Positions 1 to 9,125 of a DNA stretch of 64,000 nucleotides are shown piece by piece. A program made the translations under genes and the position numbers. The stretch is from Paenibacillus sp. (lineage in GTDB: Bacteria > Bacillota > Bacilli > Paenibacillales > Paenibacillaceae). The DNA is taken from positions 124,001 to 188,000 of the forward strand of contig JAILZT010000008.1 of NCBI GenBank assembly GCA_023512345.1, in the 5' to 3' direction. Each line of letters begins with the position of its first letter. Position 1 is the stretch's first letter. The notes under the pieces were generated by a model. It saw only the letters and a list, made by a program, of their open reading frames with translations. It had not been told where the DNA came from and did no database searches.

Positions 1-1966
1 CACTGCTTGAACCAAAGCCACCCTCAGGGATAACTACTGCAACAGCAAGCTTGGGTTTGTTACGCGGTGCGAAAGCTATGAATACCCCGTTATCTCGCAT
101 TGCTTTGTCGGCCCATTGCTGCGAGGTTCCCGTCTTGCGGGCAAAGTCATAGGGGAAATCACTAAATGCAATTACATCACTATCCATACCGCTGATAACT
201 TCATTCCAATAAGAATCATTCATCTCAACTTTATTTAATACTTCACGGTCAAATGTATCCACAATATTTCCTTTGTAGTCTGTAATTTTGCTTACTAGCT
301 GGGGTTTTATTCTTTCACCTTTGTTCGCAATTGTGGATACGTATTGGGCAAGTTGCAGAGTAGTATAGCTTCCTTGCTGACCAAACGACGCATACACCAA
401 AGAGGCCTGTGCACTGCCGGTTTCGTTAGTATTGGAATAGTTTATCAATCCCAAATGTTCCTTGGGCAGACCGCTTTTCGTCGGTACTCCAAGTCCAAAT
501 TCCTTCATATATTCGTCCCAGACGTCTAAACCCTTATCTTGGAATTTCGTATATAATTTTTTACCTATCATATCGACCATAAAGACGTTTGAAGATTGCT
601 TTATCGCTTTCGCTGGATCCATAGTGCCATATACATGCCCTGATGCATTTCTTACAGATGTTTCATGTCCTTCCTTACCGAATTTCGTAACTCCTCTGTC
701 TGTATAAGTAGTTGATGTAGTAATTAACCCTTCATTTAAACCAATTAATACACTTAACGGCTTAATTGTAGAACCCATAAACAGCACGGAACCCAGACCA
801 TTACCTGATCTTCCCGATGCATAAGGAGTGATAGCACCGTTTTGGTAATTATCCATTATTTCATTCCACACATCCGGATCAATACTGCCGGTAGTCCACA
901 CATTAGTGTCATAATCCGGCATACTGGCCATCGCTACTACTTTTCCTGTATCTACTTCCATAGCAACAGCATAACCTGTCAATGCATCTGGATGATACTT
1001 ACCCAATACTGGATTTTTATGAAGCCAGCTGATCTGATCCGTTATAGCTTCCTCTGTCTTGAGCTGTATATTTTTGTTAATAGTAGTCCAAATGTCATTC
1101 CCTTTCGTTGGCGGAACAACCTTCTCTATCTTTTCGGCCATATTTTGCGCATTAATGGAAATCTCTTGATACCCATTTTCTCCGCGCAACTCCCGTTGAT
1201 ACTGTAATTCAAGTCCATCGAACCCCACAAATTCATCATCTTTGTAAGTCAGACCTGGGTCTGGAGAATTTTTCGTGGCATTGATAATATTCTGATAGAT
1301 CGGGAGACTGTTGGAGTATTTATAAAGCTTAATATATCCAACTGTCTGTACGGCTACTGTATCTTTATCATAGTGACGCATACTTTCCTCAACAACTTCA
1401 AGACCCGGGTAGTCGTCCTTATGTTCCATGAAAAAAGCTACTTCCTTTTGTGACAGATCAACCTTAATGCGGCGAGGGGTATAGCCCTGATTTTTTTTAA
1501 AAAACAAATCCATCGCCTCAATGACTTCCTCTTTAGTCATTTTCACTTTATCTTCAGCTCCATATTCACTAAAAGCAGCTGTCAGATTAGTGGCTAACGC
1601 ATCGGATTTCGCCTGTGCTTCGGGTTTAAGTACAGTATCGCCAGTTGCTTTATCTTTCTCTTTGGCGGTATATTCCTTGGTTAAAGTTATATATAATGAC
1701 TGAACTGGTGTAGAATAAGCGAGTTTCTCACCGCCATCCGCAAAGATGACTCCTCGCATTGCCGCAAGAGGTACATTCTTGACTTCCCGACTCGTCTCTA
1801 CATCACTCAATGTAGGTCCTTCTACAAACTGCAAAACCGCTAAACGAACAATAATGACGCAGAATATAACAAATGTACTGAAAAAGAAGATGTTAATTCG
1901 CAGTCCCATGGAACTTTTACTTGTGGACTCGTCCGCAGGCGAGCCTTGTTTGCCGAAGAGGCTCAC
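1..1966 (-). CDS. Class B penicillin-binding protein (PBP2-like transpeptidase), 3' end cut by window
   Basis: Transpeptidase that cross-links peptidoglycan at the outer face of the membrane. About 655 codons are visible and the C-terminus lies beyond base 1. An N-terminal membrane helix is at about residues 18-38, followed by a dimerisation region and the transpeptidase domain. All three penicillin-binding motifs are readable: STIK (SxxK) near residue 399, SSN (SxN) near 455 and KTG near 609. I start it at GTG 1966 because a strong AAGGAGAG site lies just upstream and the ATG one base earlier in another frame runs straight into a stop. It follows the transglutaminase-domain gene on the same strand after about 80 bases and may share its transcript. 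The family call is secure. Whether it serves elongation, division or the spore cannot be read from the sequence. Confidence 0.93.
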   Translation of the reverse strand, partial: MSLFGKQGSPADESTSKSSMGLRINIFFFSTFVIFCVIIVRLAVLQFVEGPTLSDVETSREVKNVPLAAMRGVIFADGGEKLAYSTPVQSLYITLTKEYTAKEKDKATGDTVLKPEAQAKSDALATNLTAAFSEYGAEDKVKMTKEEVIEAMDLFFKKNQGYTPRRIKVDLSQKEVAFFMEHKDDYPGLEVVEESMRHYDKDTVAVQTVGYIKLYKYSNSLPIYQNIINATKNSPDPGLTYKDDEFVGFDGLELQYQRELRGENGYQEISINAQNMAEKIEKVVPPTKGNDIWTTINKNIQLKTEEAITDQISWLHKNPVLGKYHPDALTGYAVAMEVDTGKVVAMASMPDYDTNVWTTGSIDPDVWNEIMDNYQNGAITPYASGRSGNGLGSVLFMGSTIKPLSVLIGLNEGLITTSTTYTDRGVTKFGKEGHETSVRNASGHVYGTMDPAKAIKQSSNVFMVDMIGKKLYTKFQDKGLDVWDEYMKEFGLGVPTKSGLPKEHLGLINYSNTNETGSAQASLVYASFGQQGSYTTLQLAQYVSTIANKGERIKPQLVSKITDYKGNIVDTFDREVLNKVEMNDSYWNEVISGMDSDVIAFSDFPYDFARKTGTSQQWADKAMRDNGVFIAFAPRNKPKLAVAVVIPEGGFGSSS

Positions 1967-2047
1967 ATTTTTCTCTCCTTTATAAAACAATAATTTTAAA
2001 TGAAACATGCCCTATTGTAACACATGCATAGAACTCGCAGAATTCCG

Positions 2048-3190
2048 TCAAAGCACGCTCTCTCTGAGATGTGTATCACTGAAATCTGCAGGGTTAAACC
2101 AATCCCCGCTTTGTGCCCAAGTAGAATCGAGTGGAATCCATGCCTGCCGTTCGTTTATATATACTTCGTTCCATGCGTGGGGGCCATATCCTCCGCGTCC
2201 GTCATAGCCTTGACCCGTCACTACCCGTACCTGCAGGTTTTGTGAACGAGCCATTACCGCATAAAGACGCGCGTAATCAATGCAAACCCCTAGCCGGGTT
2301 TCGAAGGTATCTTTCGGAGTTTGTTCATGCCAGATCCGATTTTGCTCGTAATTCTCCGCCTTACCGTAGTCATAGGAGATTCTAGTCCCTACCCAATCAT
2401 ACAATAGCCGCGCTTTCTCTTCTTCACTGTCGCTCTTGCCGACAATCTTCACAGCAGCACCTTGAATATCCGCCGGAATCTCATGGTCAATCACTTCATA
2501 TTTACGTCTAAGAATCCCATCCATCTCTGCTGCTACAATTTGGGTCAGGATAGGCAGCTTATCTTGTACAGCCTTGCCGGCAAAGGGCTCGATTACAGTT
2601 GCAGCACTTTGCCGATATACAGGGGAAGACTCGACATAACGGCTGAATCCACTATCCGGGTTAAGACCCACAGCGATGAACAGTACGACAATAACAACCA
2701 GGCAGCGTGAAACCCCGATCAGAGCTCCAACCACGCCACCACCCAGACGGCTTAATGAAGACACCTTTCGATCTCCCATTCTCGTGGAACTCCGTCTCTG
2801 CAATGGCAATAAAGGAGACAATAACCCCAAAATCAAACGAAGAACACTATAGGTAATCATTAAGGTAAATATAAATCGTATCAGTGACGATTCTGACAAT
2901 ATAGAAGCGCCCGTATAGTAAATCTGCTGCCATACATTTAGTTCTACATCTGGAAGCTTAACTGCTGTCGCCCATTCCTGAATACGAGGGGAGAGAAAAA
3001 GTGTTCCAAGGACCGCTAGAATTAAGGATATGATTGTAACTAAGCCTGAACCTAGAATCCCTAACAACTTGCCTATAGAAATAAAAAAACCTCTGCTCAA
3101 ACCCTGTACTACGGAAAACGCAACGATGAGCAAAAGAGCGATAGAAATCACATTTGCCTCACTCAGACGTTCTATCCACTCGTTCAGCAT
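2048..3190 (-). CDS. CvpA-like membrane domain fused to a transglutaminase-like domain
   Basis: 380-residue protein. The N-terminal 170 or so residues contain several hydrophobic helices with glycine-rich turns resembling the CvpA/colicin V production family. The C-terminal half is a transglutaminase-like cysteine-protease fold: Cys in GVCIDYARLY (about residue 302), His in GPHAWNEV (about 335) and Asp in PLDSTW (about 353) form the expected triad. I chose ATG 3190 over an in-frame ATG 27 bases upstream because AGGAGGG sits six bases before it. The predicted location is the membrane; the side on which the catalytic domain lies was not determined. The substrate is unknown; the position before a penicillin-binding protein suggests an envelope role, which is inference. 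Confidence 0.85.
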   Translation of the reverse strand: MLNEWIERLSEANVISIALLLIVAFSVVQGLSRGFFISIGKLLGILGSGLVTIISLILAVLGTLFLSPRIQEWATAVKLPDVELNVWQQIYYTGASILSESSLIRFIFTLMITYSVLRLILGLLSPLLPLQRRSSTRMGDRKVSSLSRLGGGVVGALIGVSRCLVVIVVLFIAVGLNPDSGFSRYVESSPVYRQSAATVIEPFAGKAVQDKLPILTQIVAAEMDGILRRKYEVIDHEIPADIQGAAVKIVGKSDSEEEKARLLYDWVGTRISYDYGKAENYEQNRIWHEQTPKDTFETRLGVCIDYARLYAVMARSQNLQVRVVTGQGYDGRGGYGPHAWNEVYINERQAWIPLDSTWAQSGDWFNPADFSDTHLRESVL

Positions 3191-3234
3191 ACAATCCCTC
3201 CTGTGCTTCGTTGCCATGATGTTGATTCATTCAA

Positions 3235-3669
3235 TTAATTCATACGAGCTTCATCGATAAAAGACTTCATCGTATCATTTATACTCCACTTACCCAGACT
3301 AACGCCTCTGAAGGTGACATCCACCTTGTCTTGGCCCGCCGTCCCTTTTACTTCTATGTTCGGAGAGGTGATCGTAAAGGTCCCGTCGTCATTCATTGTA
3401 TATACGGCTTCCTTGGCCTCCTTAAGCATCACTTCCTGTGCTTCACTCTTCAGAGTGCTTACTGTCTCATTCTTAACCTTATTCACAGCATCTCCCAACT
3501 GATCAATTGTAACGCCGCTATAGATGAAAAGACCAACTACAATAATGATAACAATTGCCCATTTCAATACGGTTTTGACCAGATTCACGACTGCAAATAA
3601 TATGACGAGTGCAATAATGATAACTAACCAATTTTCTCTTATAAACTGTGACCACACCTGCATATCCAT
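3235..3669 (-). CDS. Small membrane protein of unknown function
   Basis: About 144 residues. Two closely spaced hydrophobic segments (roughly residues 10-26 and 30-48) are followed by a charged helical stretch rich in Lys and Glu and a short beta-like C-terminal domain. I do not recognise a family. The longer frame opens at 3735, but AGGAG upstream of TTG 3672/ATG 3669 favours the shorter form; the choice between TTG and ATG is open. It lies 45 bases upstream of the transglutaminase-like gene on the same strand and probably heads that operon. Confidence 0.65.
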   Translation of the reverse strand: MDMQVWSQFIRENWLVIIIALVILFAVVNLVKTVLKWAIVIIIVVGLFIYSGVTIDQLGDAVNKVKNETVSTLKSEAQEVMLKEAKEAVYTMNDDGTFTITSPNIEVKGTAGQDKVDVTFRGVSLGKWSINDTMKSFIDEARMN

Positions 3670-3937
3670 CAACTTTACAACACTCCTGTCACCTGTTTTC
3701 CATTTAAGGTAATTCTCTTGCCGCATCCATTTCACGGATATTAATTATTATACATCAATGCCCATCATAATTCATGGTTACAGAATCGTTTTCAGTTTGG
3801 TGGATCGTTCCATAAAAAAACGGTATAAGCCCACCATGTCCCACGTAAAGTACAAGTAGCAGTCCCATTCTATCTGCTAATTTTACTAAGTCCCCCGGTT
3901 TTTTAATGCCTATAAAGCGGGCTAAGGAGGTAATTGT

Positions 3938-5098
3938 ATGAAAACAGCGCTTTGGCTCTACTTGTTTCTTTTCCTGGCGTTCTTTGATTTACATGCACAA
4001 TATCCTATTCTGACACCTTTCGCCTTATCCCTTGGCGCTGGACCTGCCTTTATCGGATGGATGATGGGCATGTACTCACTAACTCACCTCCCTGGAAATC
4101 TGCTGGCAGGTGTACTTATTGACCGTAAAGGGAGCCGCCGTTACATTGTGTTCAGTTTGGTTACCGCAGGAATAATCCTCCTGCTCCAAGCTCACGCACA
4201 GCTGCCGTGGCATTTGCTTCTGTTGCGCGCAGCAAGTGGTTTTGCATTGGCCTTTCTTTCTCCGGCTTGTATGACGCTTCTGGCCTCCCTATCATCCGAT
4301 GCTACTGTACAAGGGAAATACATGTCGGGTCATGGCATAGTCCATACCCTAGCCTCTGTGGTCTCCCCTGCGGCTGGAGCAGTCATAGTAGCTCAAGCGG
4401 GGTTCTCAGGCACCTTCAGCACCCTAGGCTGGCTGCTGATCGCGACAGGGATTATGGCCTTTTTCAGTGTGCCGAAGGCTTCTCAACTAAGGGCAATTGC
4501 ACCTATACCTAAGCCCTTAAAACAAGAGACTCCAACTCGTTTCTCTAGACGTTATTTTTTATTGCCTTTTTTCGTATCCTGCTCTCAAGGCATATTGTTC
4601 TTTGAATTGCCTCTATCTCAAAGTGGAGGCGGAAGTAAGGGCATCCTCTCTACGGGCATACTGCTCTCTCTTCTTAGCTTAGGCGCGCTGGTAACACTCA
4701 GTATGTTCTTTCTTAACCGATTGGCACCCGCCATAAGAATCGCTGCCGCCTTGCTTGCTATGGCCTTCTGTTTTTTCTCACTTGCCGCCTTCAGCACCCT
4801 GCCTATTGGCCTTATTCTTTTTGCCCTAGGTGCAGCCAAAGGAGTTCTATTCCCGGCCATGGCCTCGCTGTTCATAAGCCTCGGTGGCCAAGAGCGATTA
4901 GGCAGAACCTTCTCCTTGCAGTCCATTGCCATGTCTCTCGGTTCTTTTGCGGGCCCCGTTACAGCCGGAGGCTTGCGTGATGAGATCTCGCCTTATTTCA
5001 TTGCTTTCTTATTGCTGATGACAGCCTTAATACTCCTGCCTCCCGGGAGTGCGCAAAGACTATCTTCCGCTCAGGGATGGAAGGGTCGGGCTGCTTAG
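3938..5098 (+). CDS. MFS transporter (drug/sugar exporter type)
   Basis: 386 residues with about 12 hydrophobic helices, the length normal for the major facilitator superfamily. The loop after helix 2 carries the family signature GVLIDRKGSRR (about residues 68-78), a version of the G-x-L-a-D-r-x-G-r motif. TAAGGAGGTAATTGT precedes the ATG at ideal distance. It stands alone between a minus-strand operon and a small spore-type gene, so context does not indicate the substrate. Efflux is the commonest role for this subfamily, but the substrate cannot be inferred. Confidence 0.88.
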   Translation: MKTALWLYLFLFLAFFDLHAQYPILTPFALSLGAGPAFIGWMMGMYSLTHLPGNLLAGVLIDRKGSRRYIVFSLVTAGIILLLQAHAQLPWHLLLLRAASGFALAFLSPACMTLLASLSSDATVQGKYMSGHGIVHTLASVVSPAAGAVIVAQAGFSGTFSTLGWLLIATGIMAFFSVPKASQLRAIAPIPKPLKQETPTRFSRRYFLLPFFVSCSQGILFFELPLSQSGGGSKGILSTGILLSLLSLGALVTLSMFFLNRLAPAIRIAAALLAMAFCFFSLAAFSTLPIGLILFALGAAKGVLFPAMASLFISLGGQERLGRTFSLQSIAMSLGSFAGPVTAGGLRDEISPYFIAFLLLMTALILLPPGSAQRLSSAQGWKGRAA

Positions 5099-5129
5099 CC
5101 TATATTTGAGCTTATTAAATTCCGACAAT

Positions 5130-5174
5130 AACCCAAGTTAGGCTGAAGCACAAGAGTTAGGTGGGTTTTTACAT
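5130..5174 (+). terminator. Weak candidate terminator after the MFS gene
   Basis: AACCCA and TGGGTT form a six-base-pair stem closed by a long loop and followed by a T-run. The stem is short, so this is only plausible. Confidence 0.35.
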
Positions 5175-5222
5175 ACTATACCTTGTAGTAATAACCTCAA
5201 CTCTGAAAGCGTGGTGAGTCTA

Positions 5223-5348
5223 ATGAGTGATCCTTGTTGCCATAAGCCTGTTCCAACTCCTTATCCTGTAGGTTTAATGACTTCTACAACTGCTATTCTG
5301 GTGCTCTACATCCTGCTAGTGATTATCCTTCGCGCCGGCGTATTCTAG
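5223..5348 (+). CDS. Small YjcZ-like sporulation/membrane protein (41 aa)
   Basis: A 41-residue reading frame starting ATG 5223 and ending TAG 5348. It has a Cys/Pro-rich head (start MSDPCCHKP) and one C-terminal hydrophobic helix reading ILVLYILLVIILRAGVF. That tail closely resembles the YjcZ family of very short sporulation proteins of Bacillales, whose members end in a similar Ile/Leu/Val helix. The ribosome site (GGTGAG) is weak. A strong terminator follows within 25 bases, which supports a real transcription unit. The role is unknown; membrane or forespore association is inferred from the family. Confidence 0.7.
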   Translation: MSDPCCHKPVPTPYPVGLMTSTTAILVLYILLVIILRAGVF

Positions 5349-5369
5349 AGCACTCCTCTTCAAGTATTG

Positions 5370-5413
5370 CAATCACCTGGATGAATTTGATCTCAGGTGA
5401 TTGTTTTCTTTTT
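5370..5413 (+). terminator. Rho-independent terminator
   Basis: Perfect ten-base-pair stem CAATCACCTG/CAGGTGATTG with a 14-base loop, then TTTTCTTTTT. It closes the small YjcZ-like gene. Confidence 0.85.
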
Positions 5414-5536
5414 ACGACATTTCCCGGGGAATGTTGTAAAAGAAGACCCTCCAGTTGTTAAATTTATCGAAGCTTAGGTAAAATAAAGACATGCCTATCC
5501 TTAACCCTATAAATCCCGGGAGGTGACTCATAGCGC

Positions 5537-5893
5537 ATGTCCATTTATATCATCGTAGAAGGCAAGAATGACCGCAGCCGCTTAAGACGATTGCTGGCGG
5601 AGGATGTGGATATCCTTTGTACCTTCGGGTCCCTGAACACACTTAAGCTGGAGACACTGCGCAAAAAAGTAGGAGACGAAGAAGTCTACCTCTACATGGA
5701 CAATGATAGCTCAGGCAAAAAAATCCGCGGTATTCTGCGTGATGCATTCCCAGACGCTGGACATATCTACACACGGCGAGGGTATGCAGGAGTAGAGCAT
5801 ACCCCCGATGAATACAATATCACCCAGCTTGAGAAGGCAGGACTTGAAGAATACATTCTGTATCCAGAACCACCCCCTCCTGATTTCTTTTAA
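5537..5893 (+). CDS. Stand-alone small Toprim-domain protein
   Basis: 118 residues, essentially one Toprim fold. The conserved glutamate is in IIVEGKND (about residues 5-12) and the DxD element in YLYMDNDSSGKK (about 53-64), which together bind the catalytic metal in primases, topoisomerases, OLD nucleases and RNase M5. GGGAGGTGA lies about 11 bases before the ATG. The protein is too short to be a primase or RNase M5 homologue with extra domains. It is monocistronic, with its own terminator. Nucleic-acid cleavage or nucleotidyl transfer is a reasonable family-level guess; the real substrate is unknown. Confidence 0.8.
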   Translation: MSIYIIVEGKNDRSRLRRLLAEDVDILCTFGSLNTLKLETLRKKVGDEEVYLYMDNDSSGKKIRGILRDAFPDAGHIYTRRGYAGVEHTPDEYNITQLEKAGLEEYILYPEPPPPDFF

Positions 5894-5898
5894 TCACA

Positions 5899-5957
5899 AA
5901 AAAATGCCTTTTCCGATCTTCTCCTTAGCGAGAAGCATCGAAAAAGGCATTTTTTGG
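5899..5957 (+). terminator. Rho-independent terminator
   Basis: Long stem AAATGCCTTTTCCGAT/ATCGAAAAAGGCATTT followed by a T-run, directly after the Toprim gene. It is A/T symmetric, so it could act in both directions, also for the SCO gene reading the other way. Confidence 0.85.
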
Positions 5958-6080
5958 AGGTTCATTAAAACTTAAACTAGTGGTTGCAGAAATACCCCAC
6001 ACCACGGGGCAGGGATGAAGATTGCCAACTACTTATACTTCAACCTTTGGCTGCGAAATCCCCCATCGAGGGCGCTTTAA

Positions 6081-6164
6081 TTGCACATTTACATCACATT
6101 TAGCCAAATCCAGCATCCGAGGAACATTCTATTGCATTTTTACATCACATTTAGCCAAATCCAG
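6081..6164. repeat. Two tandem 33-bp direct repeats, 51-bp period
   Basis: Copies at 6081-6113 and 6132-6164 differ at only two positions; both end in TTTAGCCAAATCCAG. They lie between the Toprim terminator and the 3' end of the SCO gene, in a stretch with no gene. The function is unknown. Confidence 0.8.
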
Positions 6165-6176
6165 AGACTTTATTTT

Positions 6177-6818
6177 TTATTTTTCCTGTGCCAGCTCCGT
6201 AACCGTATCCGCGAGGAACTCAGGAGTAATATTCTTGGTATCGCCAGCATCATAGAGCGCACGCAGATTATTCTTCCGATCCACCAGTCCAATAAGGTTA
6301 GCGTGAGCAAAATTGTCTTTATTATTCCCAGCAATCAGAACCTTAAAGGAATCTGCAGCCAGCTTTCGAATCTCTTCCTGGTCTCCACGTAAGAAATACC
6401 AACCTTCATAATTCGCATGAAAACGATCCGCAAATGTTTTGATGGCCTCCAGTGTATCTTGCTCAGGGTCAAATGATATAGAGATAAACTCAACCTCTGT
6501 ACCGAACTGACCTGTTTTCATTAACAGCTCCTGAGTCTGAGATAAAGTAAAAGTCGTAATAGGGCATACATCTGGACACTGTGTAAAAAAGAAGTACACC
6601 AACCGCGCCTTCCCCTCAGTATCCGCCAGCGTCACCGTTTTGCCGTCCACATTTTGAAGGGAAAAATCTTGCACTTGCCCGATCACCGGAAGCTTCTCTT
6701 TCCCAAAACTAAGCGAATTGGCCGCCAGATAACCGGCCATAGCCAGTGCTAGAAGAAGTAAAAGCCAAGTCCATTTGTACCGTCTGATGATTTGCAAGTA
6801 CATCTCTCCCTTATCCAT
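6177..6818 (-). CDS. SCO1/SenC-family copper chaperone for cytochrome oxidase assembly
   Basis: 213 residues. An N-terminal membrane anchor (about residues 14-33) is followed by a thioredoxin-like domain on the outer face. The copper-binding CxxxC motif is CPDVC (about residues 80-84) and the third ligand is the His in FAHANLIG (about 172). SCO proteins deliver copper to the CuA centre of cytochrome c oxidase. The frame overlaps the end of ctaB by eight bases, so the two are translationally coupled. ATG 6818 is used; an internal ATG at 6803 sits next to AAGGGAGAG and is an alternative. No oxidase structural genes are in the window. Confidence 0.92.
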   Translation of the reverse strand: MDKGEMYLQIIRRYKWTWLLLLLALAMAGYLAANSLSFGKEKLPVIGQVQDFSLQNVDGKTVTLADTEGKARLVYFFFTQCPDVCPITTFTLSQTQELLMKTGQFGTEVEFISISFDPEQDTLEAIKTFADRFHANYEGWYFLRGDQEEIRKLAADSFKVLIAGNNKDNFAHANLIGLVDRKNNLRALYDAGDTKNITPEFLADTVTELAQEK

Positions 6819-7743
6819 GAACCGTATTCAGAACGAGTACAATCAAACTTACCATTAAATAATTGATTGAGAAGAAGAAACACATCTTCGCCCAGGCATC
6901 ATCATCCTTGGCCTTGAAGCCCTTCAAGGTTAGATATAGCCACACTATGGACAAGCCAGTAGATATAACTAGGTAAAAGACCCCAGCATAACCGTAAACG
7001 TACATCAATATCGACACTGGTATAAGCAAAGCTACGTATGGAATCATTTGTATTTTAGTTCGATATGTCCCTTTAACAACAGGTAAAAGCGGGAACCCGG
7101 CAGCTCTATATTCCTCTTTGCGGCGAATACCCAGTGCCCAAAAGTGAGGCGGCTGCCACAGGAACAGAATAGCGAATAACAGCCATGCCCCTAAGTCCAC
7201 TTCACCAGTTACAGCTACGTAACCGATTACAGGGGGCATTGCACCAGAAATTGCACCTACAGAAGTACTCCACGTAGAAGTCCGTTTAAGCCATAGTGTA
7301 TAGACCACTACATATACAAACATACCCAGAATCCCAAACAAACCGGCCAGCACTCCGGAAAAAGCAAACAAAACAAAAAGTCCGGATATTCCGAGCCCTA
7401 TCGCATAAATCAATACAGTTGCCGGCTTCAGCCGTCCTGTTGGCAATCCTCTTTCTCGGGTCCGTTCCATCTTCATATCCAGATCCCGATCAAAGTAGTT
7501 ATTAAATACGCAAGCCGATGCCATAACAAGCATAGTCCCGAGCAGGGTCAGTATGAGTCTTCCGTACTGAACATCCCAAGCTGAGGCCAGCCAGTATCCT
7601 GCAAAAGCCGCGATCAGATTCGACCGGATAATACCGGGTTTAGTCACAGTAATAAAATCACGCCAGGTTGAACCCTTTTCAGGTGACTTGGCAGACATTG
7701 CTGCGGAATCGGAAGAAGCTTGATACCTCCATTGATTGTCCAC
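6811..7743 (-). CDS. ctaB: Protoheme IX farnesyltransferase
   Basis: 310-residue UbiA-family membrane prenyltransferase that adds a farnesyl group to heme B to make heme O, the first step to heme A for cytochrome oxidase. The prenyl-diphosphate/Mg-binding motif is NNYFDRDLD (about residues 101-109), and the family-specific WQPPHFWALG is also present (about 197-206). About nine hydrophobic helices are visible. Start is GTG 7743, six to eight bases after AAGGAGGA. It is the first gene of a ctaB-SCO pair behind a good sigma-A promoter at 7813-7841. Confidence 0.95.
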   Translation of the reverse strand: MDNQWRYQASSDSAAMSAKSPEKGSTWRDFITVTKPGIIRSNLIAAFAGYWLASAWDVQYGRLILTLLGTMLVMASACVFNNYFDRDLDMKMERTRERGLPTGRLKPATVLIYAIGLGISGLFVLFAFSGVLAGLFGILGMFVYVVVYTLWLKRTSTWSTSVGAISGAMPPVIGYVAVTGEVDLGAWLLFAILFLWQPPHFWALGIRRKEEYRAAGFPLLPVVKGTYRTKIQMIPYVALLIPVSILMYVYGYAGVFYLVISTGLSIVWLYLTLKGFKAKDDDAWAKMCFFFSINYLMVSLIVLVLNTVHG

Positions 7744-7812
7744 GCTTGTGTTCCTCCTTCAAAACATCTTCTAACGGTTCCGCGAATGAAAAAGCTCCTT
7801 GCTGTTAACTTT

Positions 7813-7841
7813 ATCATAACAACCCCTAAAGACTTTGACAA
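7813..7841 (-). promoter_or_regulatory. Sigma-A promoter for ctaB
   Basis: On the minus strand, -35 TTGTCA (7841-7836) and -10 TATGAT (7818-7813) are separated by exactly 17 bases, about 70 bases upstream of the ctaB start. Confidence 0.7.
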
Positions 7842-7967
7842 TCATTGACCATGATGTTCATTAATTCGACAATTTCGTGACAAAATTTATTTCAAATCCT
7901 TAAATAACATGGCACTAAAATGGGTAGTTATTTAATAGAGACCATCTGAACAAAGGAGAACTGTCCT

Positions 7968-8963
7968 ATGGATACCGCTACACATGTTGTTATGGGCCTT
8001 GGCTTAGCCGGGCTTTCCTTCGTTGATCCTGTGGTTAGCTCAAATCCCTCCATCGCTGGGGCAGTAATGCTTGCTACCATCCTTGGTTCACAGGCACCTG
8101 ATGCCGACACGGCATTACGTTTGAAAGATAATGCTCTGTACATCCGCAATCACCGCGGAATTACACACTCCTTACCCTTCTTGATTATTTGGCCCGCTTT
8201 ATTAACGTTGGTAATAACACCGTTCTTTGGAATAGTGAACCTCCAAGCTATAGGGCATGTTGCACTTTGGAGCTTCATCGCAGTGGCTATACATGTATTT
8301 TCAGATCTTTTTAACACATATGGCACTCAGGCTGCACGGCCCTTTACAGAGAAATGGATTGCCTGGAATATAATTCACATCTTTGACCCCTTTATTTTCG
8401 GCAGTCATGCGGCTGCCATAATTCTCTGGATCAGTGATATGATTCCACCCGCCCCGTTATTTATTACCCTGTATGTTTGTATCACTCTATATTATATATG
8501 GAGAACTGTAGCTCATCACCGCGTCACGAAAAGTATAAAGATCAAGGATGTACGGCATCACATTAACGACCGGTATATAGTAATCCCAACAATTTCGCCA
8601 AGACGGTGGAACATTGTTAAGGCAAAGATAGATGGCAGCTATGATGTAGGGCAATTAATCAATGGACATCTCAAATGGATCAAGCATGCGATTAGTTCCA
8701 CCCACCCTGCCGTTGAACACTCTAAGTCACATCCCGATATTCAAGCTTTTTTATACTTTACGTCTTATGCGGTAGCTGAAGTCGAGGAACTCCCTTCTGG
8801 TTATATTGTGCGCTGGGGGGACGTGCGTTATTTGCACCGGAAGCAGTTTCCGTTCGTCGCCGTACTTGTCATGGATAACCAATATCACCCCCTGAACACT
8901 TATGTAGGCTGGCTTAGCAGTGACAAGCTTGATGAAAAATTCGCCATTGAATCAAGTTCATAA
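7968..8963 (+). CDS. YdjM-like (DUF457) membrane-bound metal-dependent hydrolase
   Basis: 331 residues. It opens with MDTATHVVMGLGLAGL, the classic start of the YdjM/DUF457 family, and keeps DADTALR (about residue 44), NHRGITHS (about 60) and the later HVFSDLFNTYGT (about 107), the His/Asp cluster thought to bind metal. Four to five hydrophobic helices occupy the first 180 residues; a soluble domain of about 140 residues follows. AAAGGAG lies before the ATG. The family has been linked to the SOS response in Escherichia coli; its biochemical role is unproven. Confidence 0.85.
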   Translation: MDTATHVVMGLGLAGLSFVDPVVSSNPSIAGAVMLATILGSQAPDADTALRLKDNALYIRNHRGITHSLPFLIIWPALLTLVITPFFGIVNLQAIGHVALWSFIAVAIHVFSDLFNTYGTQAARPFTEKWIAWNIIHIFDPFIFGSHAAAIILWISDMIPPAPLFITLYVCITLYYIWRTVAHHRVTKSIKIKDVRHHINDRYIVIPTISPRRWNIVKAKIDGSYDVGQLINGHLKWIKHAISSTHPAVEHSKSHPDIQAFLYFTSYAVAEVEELPSGYIVRWGDVRYLHRKQFPFVAVLVMDNQYHPLNTYVGWLSSDKLDEKFAIESSS

Positions 8964-9034
8964 TGTGAAACCAACATTTGTTAGTTCACTCTTGACTCCG
9001 ATACCTAGTTAAGGCACAATCACCATAAGCACGA

Positions 9035-9073
9035 AGAAACCCGTCAGAGCGAGTGACTCTGCGGGTTTCTTTA
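9035..9073. terminator. Bidirectional terminator
   Basis: Stem GAAACCCG-CAGAG paired with CTCTG-CGGGTTTC, loop of about seven bases, T-rich on the plus side. It ends the YdjM-like gene and could also stop trpS transcripts from the other strand. Confidence 0.8.
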
Positions 9074-9125
9074 TGGACTTCTTCCAAATATCCTAACTTA
9101 TAAAATAAAGCAGTAAAGCTGCCGT

